Both the position numbers and the translations under genes were made by a program. From Alentia gelatinosa (lineage: Eukaryota > Annelida > Polychaeta > Phyllodocida > Polynoidae), in the NCBI GenBank assembly GCA_950022655.1, contig OX465584.1:62250841-62314840 (forward strand): DNA of 64,000 nt. The letters run 5' to 3'. Numbering within the stretch: position 1 is the first letter of the stretch; every line of letters begins with the position of its first letter. Positions 47,865 to 59,865 of this stretch are shown piece after piece. Under the pieces are notes generated by a model. It saw only the letters and a list, made by a program, of their open reading frames with translations. It was not told the origin of the DNA and searched no databases.

Positions 47865-48926
47865 ATGAATATTCAAACATTTCAGAGAAATCCTATCAAG
47901 ATGATGTTTGGAAGGAAGGCCCTCCATGGCTTTGGCTATATAGCTATCATCATTGTCTTCTGGGTCAGTTCAAGTACTGCTGTGCAACTTCTTCAGAGGG
48001 AAGTCCCTGACTTCGAATTGAGCCTCTTCAGGTACCTTGGTGGAATGATTCTGTCTGCAGCTTCCCTTTGCTTCTACAGCAAAGAAAACCTTGCAATATC
48101 AAAGGAGCAATATCCCTATATTCTTTTAATGTCTATATCTACTTTGGGATTCAATATTTTCTTCTTTTATGCAAACTCTATTCTTCCACTGACCCACGTG
48201 GCAGGACTAACTCAAGCCTCTCGATGCATATCAATCTGCATTGCCTCAAAAATATTTCTGAAGGAAAAGCAGAAGAGTATAACTATTCTTTCCATCTTCG
48301 GAGGTTCACTTGGGAGTTTGTTTCTAGTACAGCCTTGGCTTGACTTTACAAATGGATTTACACCAGCATTTCTTGAACTGCATACCGGATGTATGAACAT
48401 GTCAAATGACTTGAGTAATGTATCAGTTGATCATACCATTCAAATAGTATTCTCAAATTATCCTTGGCTTTTACCAAGTGGTTACCTAGCAGTGGTTTTT
48501 GCTGCCATTTCTGACACTCCATATTTCTTCTCTGCAGGTATCTACCTGAAGAATGTGAATCCTGCATTATTAATGTTTCTGACATCTTCATTTTGTGTTC
48601 CATCCAGTCTGGTGCTTTCAATGTATTTAGAACAACCTGTTTTGCTCACAAATCCATATTCTATTATGTTGGTGTTCATACATGTGGTCAGCTTTACAGT
48701 AGCAACTCTTGCAGAAGTGAAAGCTTGTCAACTGATCAATCCAACACAAGTGACTATATTTGAAAGTCTTACAACCATAGGAAATGTATTGTCTCAGTAC
48801 ACCATACTAAGTGCACATTTGTATGGAAGAAAGAATGCCTTAGAAGTAATTGGCTGCATAATCTTGACTGCATCAGTGTGTTTAAATGGGCTTCTATCCA
48901 CTGAGAATGAAACACGTTTAGTTTGA
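47865..48926 (+). CDS. DMT/EamA (SLC35-like) 10-TM transporter, copy 3 (diverged)
   Basis: A 353-residue paralogue, intact, with the same start context. It differs from copy 2 at 17 residues: S15F, Y23F, L26I, G168A, S176C, T187S, N189D, I202L, F211V, F220Y, S271F, T277F, I281T, L308V, P310S, D347E and D348N. N189D removes one of the three sequons of the 158-203 loop; N185 keeps its sequon as N-V-S. No residue changes fall between 27 and 167, while residues 168-348 hold 14. Replacement and silent changes number 18 and 6 nucleotides, close to what neutral change would give. The ten TM segments remain hydrophobic. Substrate unknown. Confidence 0.85.
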   Translation: MNIQTFQRNPIKMMFGRKALHGFGYIAIIIVFWVSSSTAVQLLQREVPDFELSLFRYLGGMILSAASLCFYSKENLAISKEQYPYILLMSISTLGFNIFFFYANSILPLTHVAGLTQASRCISICIASKIFLKEKQKSITILSIFGGSLGSLFLVQPWLDFTNGFTPAFLELHTGCMNMSNDLSNVSVDHTIQIVFSNYPWLLPSGYLAVVFAAISDTPYFFSAGIYLKNVNPALLMFLTSSFCVPSSLVLSMYLEQPVLLTNPYSIMLVFIHVVSFTVATLAEVKACQLINPTQVTIFESLTTIGNVLSQYTILSAHLYGRKNALEVIGCIILTASVCLNGLLSTENETRLV

Positions 48927-48979
48927 CAAGGACATTAGTAAACCTTTACCCCCAACTTGCTAAAAAAAAAGAGAGAGAC

Positions 48980-49463
48980 AATGGTTGGAGAATTTAAAAA
49001 TCAATCTTTGACCATCATTTCGCTGCCTAGATATGTGTGCATACCAGGAAGATAGGTACCTAGACTTTTGTAGGAGTCACACCCTTACCCCTTTTCCCGC
49101 GTCTAATCAAACATTAATTAGGTATGTGGCTTATAGATCTATCAACATGTTTAAACTTTTATTTTTAAAGCAATACTTGGGAGCAATTTCACATTTGCAC
49201 AAAGGGAGGCATTACATGACACACTCAAAGATAATTATCCTCTACATCTGACTCTAAGAAGGGCAAGGAGAACAATGGGAGATAGGGTGTGCCGCAAAGA
49301 TCCTGTGACACCAGACTTGCTGTTAACCTTGGTAAATGCCTTGAATATTCTATCACTGAGGTTGCCGGTGATATGGACTGCAGCCCAAATTATGTTTTAT
49401 GGCCTCCTGAGATGGTCAAAAGTGCTACCAACATCAGCAAAAGTTCCTAGACCACTATCGTGA
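48980..49463 (+). pseudogene. Tyrosine recombinase fragment, unit 3
   Basis: Same remnant as in units 1 and 2. It reads 'CAYQEDRYLDFCRSHTLTPF', 'LKQYLGAISHLHKGRHY', frameshift, 'ALKDNYPLHL', 'KDPVTPDLLL' and 'FYGLLRWSKVLPTS'. Here 'HLHKGRHY' is open where units 1 and 2 carry a stop. It has a TGA upstream of the first frame and no catalytic C-terminus. Confidence 0.75.
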
Positions 49464-50143
49464 CCTGTGCCAACGGGACATAATGGTACCACCAGAATGA
49501 CTGTCAATGACAATCAGACAGTCAAAGATGGACCAGTTCTGGTCGCAGAATTCGCTGAATTTAGCCAACAGGAATCAAATGGAGATAAAGAGAACAAGAG
49601 TTTGATTATATCATTTAATTTTATGTTTGGCTTGGATTATAAATGTTATAAGGATATTATAGTCGCCCGACTGTCCATAAATGTGAGTATATTTACTGTA
49701 AAACAAATCATTAAGGCGGTTATATTAAATGTGTAAACTGAACCTGATCGTTATGGAATTCGGGATGGCAGAGTTCGCTGAACGTAGCCAACTAGAATCA
49801 TCTGGAGATAGGGAGAATAAGATATTAATAACACGATATTGATCTTATGCTGTATCTGGATGTTATAATATGTAAGGTAGAATATTATTATCGTAACTAC
49901 AGTGGATGAGGGCTTTAACTCTACGTGGAGTTGATCGAGAAAGGAATCTATAGGGTAGGGAACTTCCTGGCCGACGTGCAACAAATCCAGATATCTGACT
50001 TATGCCAATGTGAGTATATCCAACATGCTTGTATGCTAATCTCAATATACATATATTTACGTACTATTAACAAGGTATGTCTTGATTTTGTTTGATGATA
50101 ATAACTATGACTAGAACTAGGTACTCAAGGAAAAGCTGCTAGG

Positions 50144-53100
50144 GTGTTAGCCTTAACTCGGCTGTGGCATTGTATTTGTTCGCAACGATCAATGTACAAC
50201 GACCCCAGTTGTCGATGTTGTACTATTGAAGTCCAAACTGGACTATTGTTTCACTTACCTATAAAAGGTAATGACTACACTAATGATAAGATGAATGAAA
50301 TGCGCAACTTTAATCTGTCCAAAAATAATGAAACTATTTCACAAAACCCAAACCTGTTGTTTAAGGATGAGTGGGAAGACTATAGAAAACATTGTTGTAT
50401 TGGCTGTGTATGGAGTGAGACGGGGATTTCTGGACCTATGTATAAGTGTGAACCAGAGTACCTAATGAAGGGAATGAAGTATATAGATACTATTGATTGT
50501 ATACACAGATCTATGTCAAACATGAAAACAGTCACTAAACTTATAAAGGAGAATGATAGATAGTATTTCATGCATTGAAGATCTAGAAAGGAGAAAAGGT
50601 CTTAAAATATTACATTTAAACATTTGGAGCTTTAAGAAGAAATACGAGAGATTAAGGATGGAACTATGTAATAACAAAATTGATATCTTCACAATATCAG
50701 AATCTTGGATGACTAAAAATGATGTAACAAATGCATATACCATACCAGGATACCACACCCATAGAAATGACAGAATGTGGAAGGAAAACCCCAATGATGC
50801 TGATCCAAAAAAGGGAGGGGGGATTTTAACCTTAATAAGGAACGACATCGCACATGATGAACAAAAATATAGTGAACATAATGCCAGTACAAACTATATA
50901 GAATTACAAATTATTGAAATTAACAAGCCAATGATGAAACCAATAATATTGATAAATGTATAAAGACCTCCGCGAGGAAACAAACAAAATTTTATTGACC
51001 ACTTACGGACTTTAACTGAAGAATTACTGAGGTATACAAAAAAAGAAATCTTTATAATCGGAGATATGAATATAGATGCTAGCAAAAAAAATGAAATCCA
51101 CACAAAGGAATTGATAAATAACATGCAGTCACTGGGTTTAAACCAAATGATAAAAGAAGTTACTAGATTTTTGGAAGCCAACACAATGATAGATCTGATG
51201 TTTACAAATTCGAACTATATTAAAGAGTCAGGGACACTCAACAACAACCTTAGTGACCACCAAATCATCTTTGTAAATCGTAAAAAAAGAGAAGATATAT
51301 TATTTAAAGAAACTTTTATTGGAAGGAGTTACAAAAACCACAATAGCGAAGAAATGATTACTTACCTGGAGAGTCTAGAGTGGCAGGAATTCGAGGAATA
51401 TGATACAGCAGAAGGCAAATGGGATTACCTATTAAACAAGCTCATGAATTACCTCGATATACAATGCCCAAAAAACAAGAATTCACAGTAAAAACCAAGA
51501 ATGACCCATAGATGGATGGTGATATAGCTCTTCTTATTAAAGATAGAAATAGGATGTGGACTAAAGCAAAACGTACAAAGAAAATTTAAGACATAAATAA
51601 TGCCAAAATAGCTAGAAACTATGTTAATAAAAAAGTCAAAGAAGCAAGACAAAACTTTATACTAGATGAGATAGAACACTATAAATCCGAACCAAAGAAA
51701 TTCTGGAAAAGTATCAAATCAATTATTCCTGGCACATGTGCCAAAGAAAAACAAAAGATAGAAATAGTAGACGATAATCACAAACAAATACCAGAACACA
51801 AAATACAGAATTATATAAATAAATATTTTATAAACATAGGAAAAAAATTATCTGAAAATAAATACACACCATGGATTAGTCACGATAAACCAACTAACAT
51901 AGAGATGGACGATATCAAAACTGACGTGGATGAAATCACACGACTACTGAAAGAATCTAACACTAAAAAACCATCAGGGCATGATAACATCCCCACAGAC
52001 ATTATGAGAGACTTCCTATTGTATAATATAAAACATTTCACAACTATTTGTAACCTAATTTTCAATACTACCTGTATTCCAAACTCTTGGAAGAAATCTA
52101 CCGTGACTCCTGTACCAAAAGGAGGGAACCAAAAGTTATGTACAAATCTGAGGCCCATTTCAGTATTACAATACCAAGGGAAACTCTTAGAAAAAGTTAT
52201 AAATAATAAACTATTTTTACATATAAATGAGAAAAATATATTAGTACCTGTACAAGGGGGCTTTAGAAGGGGTTTCACAACCATAAAGACAGTGGCTCAA
52301 TTCACAGATGATGTGTTGAGAAATGTTAATATTGGCAGAGTGACTGGGACTGTCTTCATTGATTTGAGCAAGGCTTTTGACACCGTAGACCACTCCACCT
52401 CGTTACCAAACTACAAAATTATGGAATTAGAGGCAAAAATCTGGACCTGTTTAGAAATGACAGACAACAAATCACAAAAGTCAATAATAAAAAATCGGAT
52501 GGAGGAGGAGTGGTCTGCGGTGTCCCACAAGGCTCGAACCTTGGCCCGACTTTGTTTTTATTATATGTGAGTGATTTAATCAGTTATGTAAATGGAGTTG
52601 AAATATTGTTATACGCAGACGATACTGTGTTATATGTGCATGGCAATGATCAGGACTGTGTTAAAGATAAGCTACAGAAAGGTCTTCTGGATTTTGCCAC
52701 CTGGTGTGAGATAAATAAACTAAGTATAAATGTCTCTAAAACTAACAGCATGGTCTTCGGCTCACAAGCTCGGTGTAAAAAGATTGGTGATTTATCACCA
52801 AAATTGGATGACAAAATTATACAGAGAGTATACTCATACAAATATTTGGGCATTTGCCTAGAACCGACCCTCTCCTATAATTTGCACATAACACAAACTC
52901 TTAACAAAATTGCATTCAAAACCTATCAACTCGCTAAGATGCGACCATTTTTGAACATAAACGTAGCACTACAAATCTATGAATCAACTATAATTCCATA
53001 TTTTGACTATGGTGATATTTTATTTGCAAACTCCTCCAAACATCTAATAAATAAATTACAAATTGCACAGAATAAATGTCTACGAATCTGTTTAAAATCT

Positions 53101-53424
53101 GATAACCAAGCAAATGTAGCCCAAATCCATGCACAAGCTGAAATACCATACCTACTTGATAGACGAAATACACATGTTCTGAACTTCATGTATCAAAGGA
53201 CTCTGAATGATAAATATCTTGATAAAAGAAACCTATTAACGAGACAGTTTGGAGCACCTGTTTTAAGAATATTAAAGCCAAACACCTCGATGTATATGAC
53301 GAGTGTTGAATTTGCGGGTAGTTGGCTGTGGAACAATTTATCTCCCCTAGTAAGAAACACAGAATCCCTAAAAGAATTTAAATCACTGACAAAGAAATTA
53401 CTTGCCGAAAAAATTCTGAAATAA
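50144..53424 (+). pseudogene. Least-damaged LINE copy (endonuclease plus RT), unit 3
   Basis: Endonuclease frame 50553-50960 (LNIWSFKKK, ISESWMT, GGGILT) with a TAA where units 1 and 2 read Tyr. It continues 51066-51491 (GDMNID, IDLMFTNS, LSDHQIIF) without the TAG of the other copies. Reverse transcriptase in two overlapping frames: 51905-52570 (PKGGNQ, LRPISVLQYQGK, intact QGGFRRGF, FIDLSKAFDTVDHS) and 52510-53424 (VPQGSNLGP at residues 5-13, YADD at 35-38, then the C-terminal region). The frameshift between them, near 52400, is shared with units 1 and 2. A 9-bp in-frame deletion at about 52457 is special to unit 3. The TAA and TGA stops seen near YADD and before 'PFLNIN' in units 1 and 2 are absent. 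Confidence 0.9.
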
Positions 53425-53744
53425 TTATACCTAAACGATAAAGAAAACAAGGCCTATCATAGAATACAAACTATATTACTCCTTACTATTATATCTTATA
53501 TGTTTGACTGAATGTGTAATGCGATTGTAGATGAACTAACCATAGTGAGCATACACTATGAGCGCATTGTGCCTGGTTTGGGGGTCTCTGTCTGCCTGCA
53601 TGTATGGATACAGCAATAATGATTGATGTACAAGTCAACCTGCGCAAAAATTGTAGAGAAATCGGGTTCCGCGTGGTGTCGATGGAAACCAGCCTATAGG
53701 CTGACGACATCTCGTTTTTATTGGTTGGTTATAAAAACAAGAAA

Positions 53745-53749
53745 CCAGG
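53745..53749. other. Empty target site CCAGG of the minisatellite element
   Basis: 'aagaaaCCAGGactacc' here corresponds to 'aagaaaCC..' and '..CCAGGactacc' on the two sides of the element in units 1 and 2. A single CCAGG, no element sequence and no footprint are visible. Confidence 0.85.
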
Positions 53750-53894
53750 ACTACCTTTTGTAAAGCTTTATTCAGACCAATAAAAGAATGTGAGCAAAAA
53801 AAACAAAAAAAAGGACACATGTTCTCCCTTCCAAGTTATTATATACCACTGCCTGTGCCCGACCAAGGCTTATCTTAACTCTCTTCTGTACTAT

Positions 53895-54104
53895 TCACTA
53901 CGCTCTATGGAGAAGAATTCTTAATGAACTAGGCTTAGAGCCTTTAGAATCCACTGGCCTGTTTCCCGTGTTAAAGACATACCAATGCAACCAAAGATTC
54001 CTATAATCTCAATGCTGCCACCTATCGGGAATACTGTGAGCCAGTGGATTCTCAAGGCTCTAAGCCTAGTTCGTTAAGAATTATTCTCCCATAGAGTGCA
54101 GGGA
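53895..54104. mobile_element. Foldback element with ~65-bp arms (unit 3)
   Basis: Orthologue of 16316-16525 and 35755-35964. Confidence 0.85.
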
Positions 54105-54382
54105 GAACCTTGTACAGATTATGACTTAGAGAGTGTGAGATCTTATGAAAGGGGTGCCTCCTCACACTGGATGCCCCACCAATCTTATATATATTCATAT
54201 GTATAACAAAATTGTTTCTTATATGGCCACCAACCTATCGCATCCCGTCAGGAGAAATATTGATAGACTTATATCACGAAATATGCAATATTGATCAAGA
54301 GATAGGAATTGATCTCGAATATGGTCTCCTACGACATGGAGTCATGAAAAAGGAACAGTAATTCCTACTTGTATGACTGTGC

Positions 54383-54414
<32 letters not shown>

Positions 54415-55224
54415 TACTATTTTATTGTTAACCGTTATCCAGTTACCAATGTAATTTATCTTTGAACGGATAATTTCAATAGAGCAACATAAGTCAATCA
54501 ACACGTTTATTAGACATTCATAGACATTAATTATAAACCAATCAGCCACTATGGGCAGCCGATTAATAAGTTCAACTTTGGCTCATTTTTGTACCTCAGA
54601 TCGAAACTAATGAATCAAAATACTTGGGCAGCAGTCGAATTGTACTTGTTCATACTATCATTTGAAGTTTCTGATGATATAACAACATGCACAGGATGCC
54701 AAAATAGTGTGATAAACCTTTATCCTCCATATGACATTTCATCATTTAAGTAGGTATATAGTATATACTAGGAACAAATAGAATGCTTATCATTGATGAA
54801 TGAGCGTGCATTTATACATGAATAACAATTAAAAGGTTTGGGTTACATTCCGTCTGTGGACAGTTTTCTGTAACCTAATGAAACCTGCTATTTCTGCAAC
54901 CACCTGAGTCTAGGATCCAAAAATATTAAGGTCAAGCAATATTGGGTCAATGAGGTATTTCGGTCTCTGGTGTTTGGTCATGGACAGCTGAGCATGCTTC
55001 TAAGACCCTGAGACACTGGCACTCTGCTTCTTTCACACTATCACACTGAATAGCACGCAGATAGTGAAGGAATAGTTCTCTGGCAGCACTCTGAAAGTGT
55101 ATATATGATACCACTCTAATCTCTAGGTCTCTAGATGATGTTTATACTGCGTGCAAGCACGCTCTAATAAAGATTTGAATGGGGAATGGGAGAGGGCACA
55201 GCAGTGGACCTCAACCAGAGTGCT

Positions 55225-56188
55225 GTTGACTAATCCAGGATGTATGCTCGGGCTGGAGGATAAGATCTAACTCAGGACGGAGGAGGCCTTGGAGGATTCT
55301 TGCAAAATGTTGTTTCATAAACTAGATCCTTGGTGGACAATAAAATCCCTCCTACAAATTGTCCTTCTTGTGACTGAGATAACTCAGGACAAGTCCGGGA
55401 CAATTCCTAGGAGTCTAGCAGACAAGCAACCCCTTGTGATTGACAGAGTTAAGCAATATTATCACTTTGTCATAGACTCTTGTCGGGAACTGGGGTCCAC
55501 TAACCATGACAAGGCCTCCAAATGTAGGCAAATCGTGGACCTTGTCAGGAACCCATTGTCGTAGCTTTGTCATGGTTGGTGGACACCCCCCCCCCCTTTA
55601 AATCACATGCAGGATCAATCTGGGTGTGCTTCAAACCACATAATGTTGTTCTATATAGCCATATATAAGCTCTAAAAGCGGAAATACTTAATAGGTAAAA
55701 TATATAGCTGGCTTTATGGTGGTTCTATAACAACTGCACACCACAAGACTCTCTCCATTCAGATCGTTCATATTTACATGAACTGTCCTTCCCTTCATAT
55801 ATAATAATTTTTTCATTTGTTGTTATGGTTAATAAAACAGGGGTTTGGCATCATCGAGGTTTCCTTATTCCTTTATACCTATGGTCATATACTCTATGCT
55901 TACACCACACTTTTGGGGATGGAGTAATTATGTATACTACCCAACGTTGCCGTATACTACGTAAGGTTTCAGTATACTACCCAAGGTTGACATTTAGTCC
56001 AATCAGATTGTCTATTACAAAATTCATATGAAAAGCGCAGTGGGGAGAAAACATAGAGTATTAAGTTACTTGATAAGGTTGGATCTGGTTTTGGGTTTGA
56101 TGGTGGGTAAGCAAAGAACACTAATTTTCGTTATCAAACCACATTTGAAGGTATATAGGAATAGGGAAACCAAGTTTCTGGAGAAAGA
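55225..56188. other. Unit 3 segment replaced by LINE filler in units 1 and 2
   Basis: 964 bp with no gene. The left part (55225-55460) is a diverged copy of about 25717-25957 from the long-TIR element ('aggataagatctaactcagg', 'cataaactagatccttggtg'). Then come a ~100-bp TIR element and, at about 55933-55990, three ~22-bp repeats of 'gtatactacccaaggttg' type. Confidence 0.7.
55492..55590. mobile_element. Small TIR element, GGGGTCCACTAACCATGACA ends
   Basis: The left end GGGGTCCACTAACCATGACA faces a right end that inverted reads GGGGTGTCCACCAACCATGA. About 99 bp, no coding. A poly-C run follows at the right edge. Confidence 0.55.
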
Positions 56189-56283
56189 AAGTCAAAGTTA
56201 CTTGGTAAGGATTGGAGAAATTACTGCCCGCGGCCAAGGCCTTGGGCAGTAATTTTCCAAGCCTTACCTTGTAACTTTGACTT
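56189..56283. repeat. 95-bp hairpin with ~40-bp arms (unit 3)
   Basis: Orthologue of 37160-37254. Its substitutions (loop 'gcggccaaggcc' and flanking 'ttactct') leave the arms paired. Confidence 0.85.
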
Positions 56284-56683
56284 ACTCTCACCGGAACATA
56301 GGTATCCTCTGTTATTGGCCAAACTAGGATAAATTAATTATACTTAAGGACACGTGTATAGGCGAAAATTAAATGTATTCATTGGAGTATTAAAGGTTTC
56401 ACTGTTTGACTCTGGAAAGGTTGGGGAGAGCCACATACACATTTGATATTCTCACTAGCAGCGTATGTTGCTTCTAACACTTCCATCAACATCCAGTTGA
56501 TCGTCTTATGACGACTTTTAATACAGGACTTTAAATAGGACTACATCAGCATTTCATTCAAGAGACATAATCATAGGTAAGTTGGTATGATCTCTGGTAA
56601 ATTCATATTTCATCACAAGATCTAAGCATGAACATGGATTCACAGTGAGTGTAATTGTTACATCCTGTATGAGGGGCAGGTTT

Positions 56684-56768
56684 ACACAGATATATACAGA
56701 GACACATAGATACAGAGATACAGACAGACTGAGAGATGCACAGGTAGACAGATACACAGAAAAAGATT
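56684..56768. repeat. Degenerate ACAGATAC-type microsatellite
   Basis: Runs of 'acagagacacatagatacag' type, imperfect, only in unit 3. Confidence 0.6.
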
Positions 56769-56910
56769 TCCAGTTAAAAACTGACATTCACTCCTGTGTA
56801 CATACAAATACAAACACTGACAGAAAGACACAACTGAATACACAGCGCAAGTTTTCAATGGTTGACGCCATAGCTCTCACACTCTCTAAGTCGTAATCTG
56901 TACAAGGTTC

Positions 56911-57481
56911 TCACTGTGCTCTATGGCAAAAGAATTCTTAACCCTTTAAGGGCGAATGATGCCTTGAGGCATCATCCAGGCCAGGGCGAATGATGCCTTG
57001 AGGCATCATCCAGGCCAGGGCGAATGATGCCTGGAGGCATCATTTTTCAAAAATCTACAAAATCGTTTTTAACAAAAAATAATGGAGGAACATTAATGAA
57101 GTTTTCACAAAATGTGTCTATGGTACCATTATTGGTATTTCTATTCAAAAGAAAAAAACTATTTAAGATTATATATTATATCACGTGATTAAACAATTGG
57201 ATTGTGGGTTTTAACGACTGTGTACCCGTCCTCTAGCGGTATAAAGTGCCACCAGCACCCGTCCTCCAGGTGGTAGGGTGGCCACAGGCACCCGTCGTTA
57301 AAGGGTTAACGAACACTCCTTAGAGCCTTGGCACGCAGTTTTCCCACTAGTTGGCATCATTGAGACTATAGGAATCTTTGGGTTGCATTGATGTACGTCT
57401 TTAGCATGGGAGGCAGGCCAGTGGATTCTCAAGGCTCTAACCCTAATTTGTTGAGAATTCTTCTTCATAGAGCATAGTGAG
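56911..57481. mobile_element. Foldback element split by a TTAA MITE
   Basis: Arms of the 16316-16525 family ('ctctatggcaaaagaattct' left, 'ggctctaa.cctaa..tgttgagaattct' right) enclose a nested element inserted at the TTAA of 'gaattcttaacgaac'. Remaining foldback sequence is about 200 bp. The family's uninterrupted copies give the empty-site state ('gaattcttaatgaac'). Confidence 0.8.
56938..57309. mobile_element. TTAA-flanked MITE with palindromic subrepeats (copy B, nested)
   Basis: The element (56942-57305, 364 bp) has TTAA at 56938-56941 and 57306-57309 and ends CCCTTTAAGGGCG and (inverted right) CCCTTTAACGACGGG. Three palindrome-type repeats, two GATGCCTTGAGGCATC and one GATGCCTGGAGGCATC, lie next to the left end, so it is inverted relative to copy A (525-897). 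Confidence 0.85.
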
Positions 57482-57592
57482 AATACAGTGTAATTTAGAG
57501 AGTGTGAGATCTTATGAGAGGGGTGCATATGTGGTGTGCAGTGCACCACTGACCACCCAACGAAGGTTTCTTACAAACAAAACAAGCACTGG

Positions 57593-57871
57593 GACTTCAT
57601 TAGTTTCGTGACATGTCTGTGACACCATACAGACATTGGGGTTGTCTAGTTTCATGACAACACAAGTAGCTGCCCTTAGGAAAAGACAGACCTCAGACAT
57701 AAGAATTAGACCAATCTACACATCATGGACCAATTTCACTAGTTTCGTGACAAAAGTGGCACCAACAGTGCAAGCAAGAATGGACAAAACAAAGTCTAAT
57801 GTCTAGTTCTTATGAAACTGGACAAACCGGACATGCCATCTAGACATGTCACAAAACTAGTGAAACAGGTC
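57593..57871. mobile_element. CCWGG-type TIR element, GACCTGTTTC family (unit 3 only)
   Basis: The left end GGACTTCATTAGTTTCGTGA and right end inverted GACCTGTTTCACTAGTTTTG, flanks near ACTGG and CCTGC. Units 1 and 2 retain only the right end at 18216-18243. Internally it has an inverted relation to 22922-23215 ('ggcaccaacagtgcaagcaa'). Confidence 0.65.
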
Positions 57872-59481
57872 CCTGCCTACAAAGAGATCTCAGTACAGCT
57901 CTCTGGCTGTTTTCAATCTCTTTTTTAACTGTGATTTAAACAGTTTTTTCTCTGTATTTAGCTGGGCAAGTTGTTCCATAATAAGCCACATTTATATTTT
58001 GTAGATGATTTATACTTCTGAGATTAGATTTGGTCCTTTAACTTAACACCGGGCCCGGGAATAGTCATGTGGCTCTAGCCTTATGGTTCAGATATTTGGG
58101 TTTTTTTATCGGTCATAGGCAAGTGATAATAATAGCGATTCTCTCCTCACTGAAAGCTTGTTTAGGTTTGCTTTCTTATACAAGAGGTTAGTCGATGTGT
58201 CGTTACCTAATCTATTGCAAAACCTAAGCCTCTGTTATATGTAGTATAAATGAGCATTCTTTTGTTAACACAATTACTTGGTCAAACTACACTCTGGCCA
58301 AGTGAATGGATTGCATTTCTGAGAAGAGTGGGAGTAGCCAGTGTGAACACAATCCTTTCATTTCCCACAAGATAAAACTGTTGGGACAAACTAGAGCACT
58401 GTAACAACTTTGCTGTCTAAACTTGAGAGTTGATAAATGTGTAAGGGGCAGGGTAGTTAAACAGTGGTATGATCACTCCACACTAGATGAAGCAAGTGCC
58501 GATCCCTGGTGTGTGGTAAAGCCGGCGGACCCGTGTACGAAATACTATGGGTTCAGCCGCATTATGTAACTCAGTCAGTATATATAGGCTGCGTCAACAG
58601 CAGGTTGACAGGTTAGTTGAGTGAACACTTGGAGCCTCAGAGACTGCTAGGTTTCTCTGGAAACCTTTCAGCTGTGGAGAGAACAGATTCTCTCCTCTTG
58701 CGCTACTTTCCGTGCTAAGCTACTGTACACAGATATGCAGATTTCAAAAAAGATATTGTACCTGAGATGGCCGGAGTCTCTTTTTGTGATCTAGGTTAAG
58801 CTAGGTTGTAGATCCCGTATCTCTCAGCTTTACTAAGGATAGTGTGCAGAGAGTACAAGCATGGGGTAGTGACTCATCTCAAACCACTGGATAGGTAGAC
58901 TAGGCCTGGTTGTGAGATCATGTACCACTAACCAGCGGTCTGCTACAAATGCTTTGTGTTTTCTATAAAGGAAGATAAGCCTCTGTTGGTCAGGTCTGTG
59001 TCTCTCCCTCCCTCCCTCCCTCAAACCAACTTGTCCATCTCAATTATGTTTTTCAAATTTAGTCTTTCAAACATTCCAATGTAATCCACATCTTGAAGGT
59101 TTCTTCATCATTTTATATCATGGATTTCTTCCCTGAATGAATTCCATATTCTTGCTCCCCTATCATATGGGCTATTGGTTGCTGCTGCACACTTTGTCCA
59201 ATTCAAAATGCTTCTATGGCTGCCGACTGTCGAAGGCTGTGGAGAGTGCATGGCACGTCGGGAAGTCCAGCTTCTGTGATCCATATCTGCTTGAGGAATG
59301 ACACAGGGAGGGACTGGTGCCACCTTTGGGGCAACATGAACAGTGGGTCATTAGGTGATGTGGTTTAGGCTTTTAGAAATATGCAGTGCCATAATGCCAC
59401 CATACACAGACACTTATCATCGGACTTCTGTAGATGAGGGTCATGTACTGCTTGGTGTGCTTCAGATTCTTGCCTCACCTG
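57872..59481. other. Noncoding unit 3 sequence
   Basis: Matches 18244-19841 of unit 1 with scattered substitutions and no gene. The weak LINE-like minus frame at 59108-59323 is broken here by small indels at about 59200 and 59319. Confidence 0.6.
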
Positions 59482-59865
59482 CCAGGGACCTGTTTCAGTA
59501 GTTTTGTGACATTAGGCCTAGATAGACATCAACAGTGTCACCAACAGTGCAAGCAACAGCAGAAAAAATGTGTTGGGTTTCAAAATGCATGTCACAGTTT
59601 ATGTCAAATATCTGCGGATTGGAGTGGCCAATTTTCTTCATATTTGGAATGATTATAGGTTATATGTATCCCTTACTACTGTTAAAGTTTCATTGCTTAA
59701 TTTCCTACGGAAAGTGAGTGAAATTGTCTAATACTTTTGAAACTGGACACGCCGTGTTTGGGGTCTGTCTAAGTGTCCTAAGTGCCACAACTTGTGTTGA
59801 TCTGTCCATGTGGTGTCACAGATGCCGTCTAGACATGTTACGAAACTACTGAAAAAGGTCCCAGA
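59482..59865. mobile_element. CCWGG-type TIR element, GACCTGTTTC family (unit 3)
   Basis: Orthologue of 19842-20225. Left flank CCAGG, element 59487-59860, right flank CCAGA. Confidence 0.8.
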
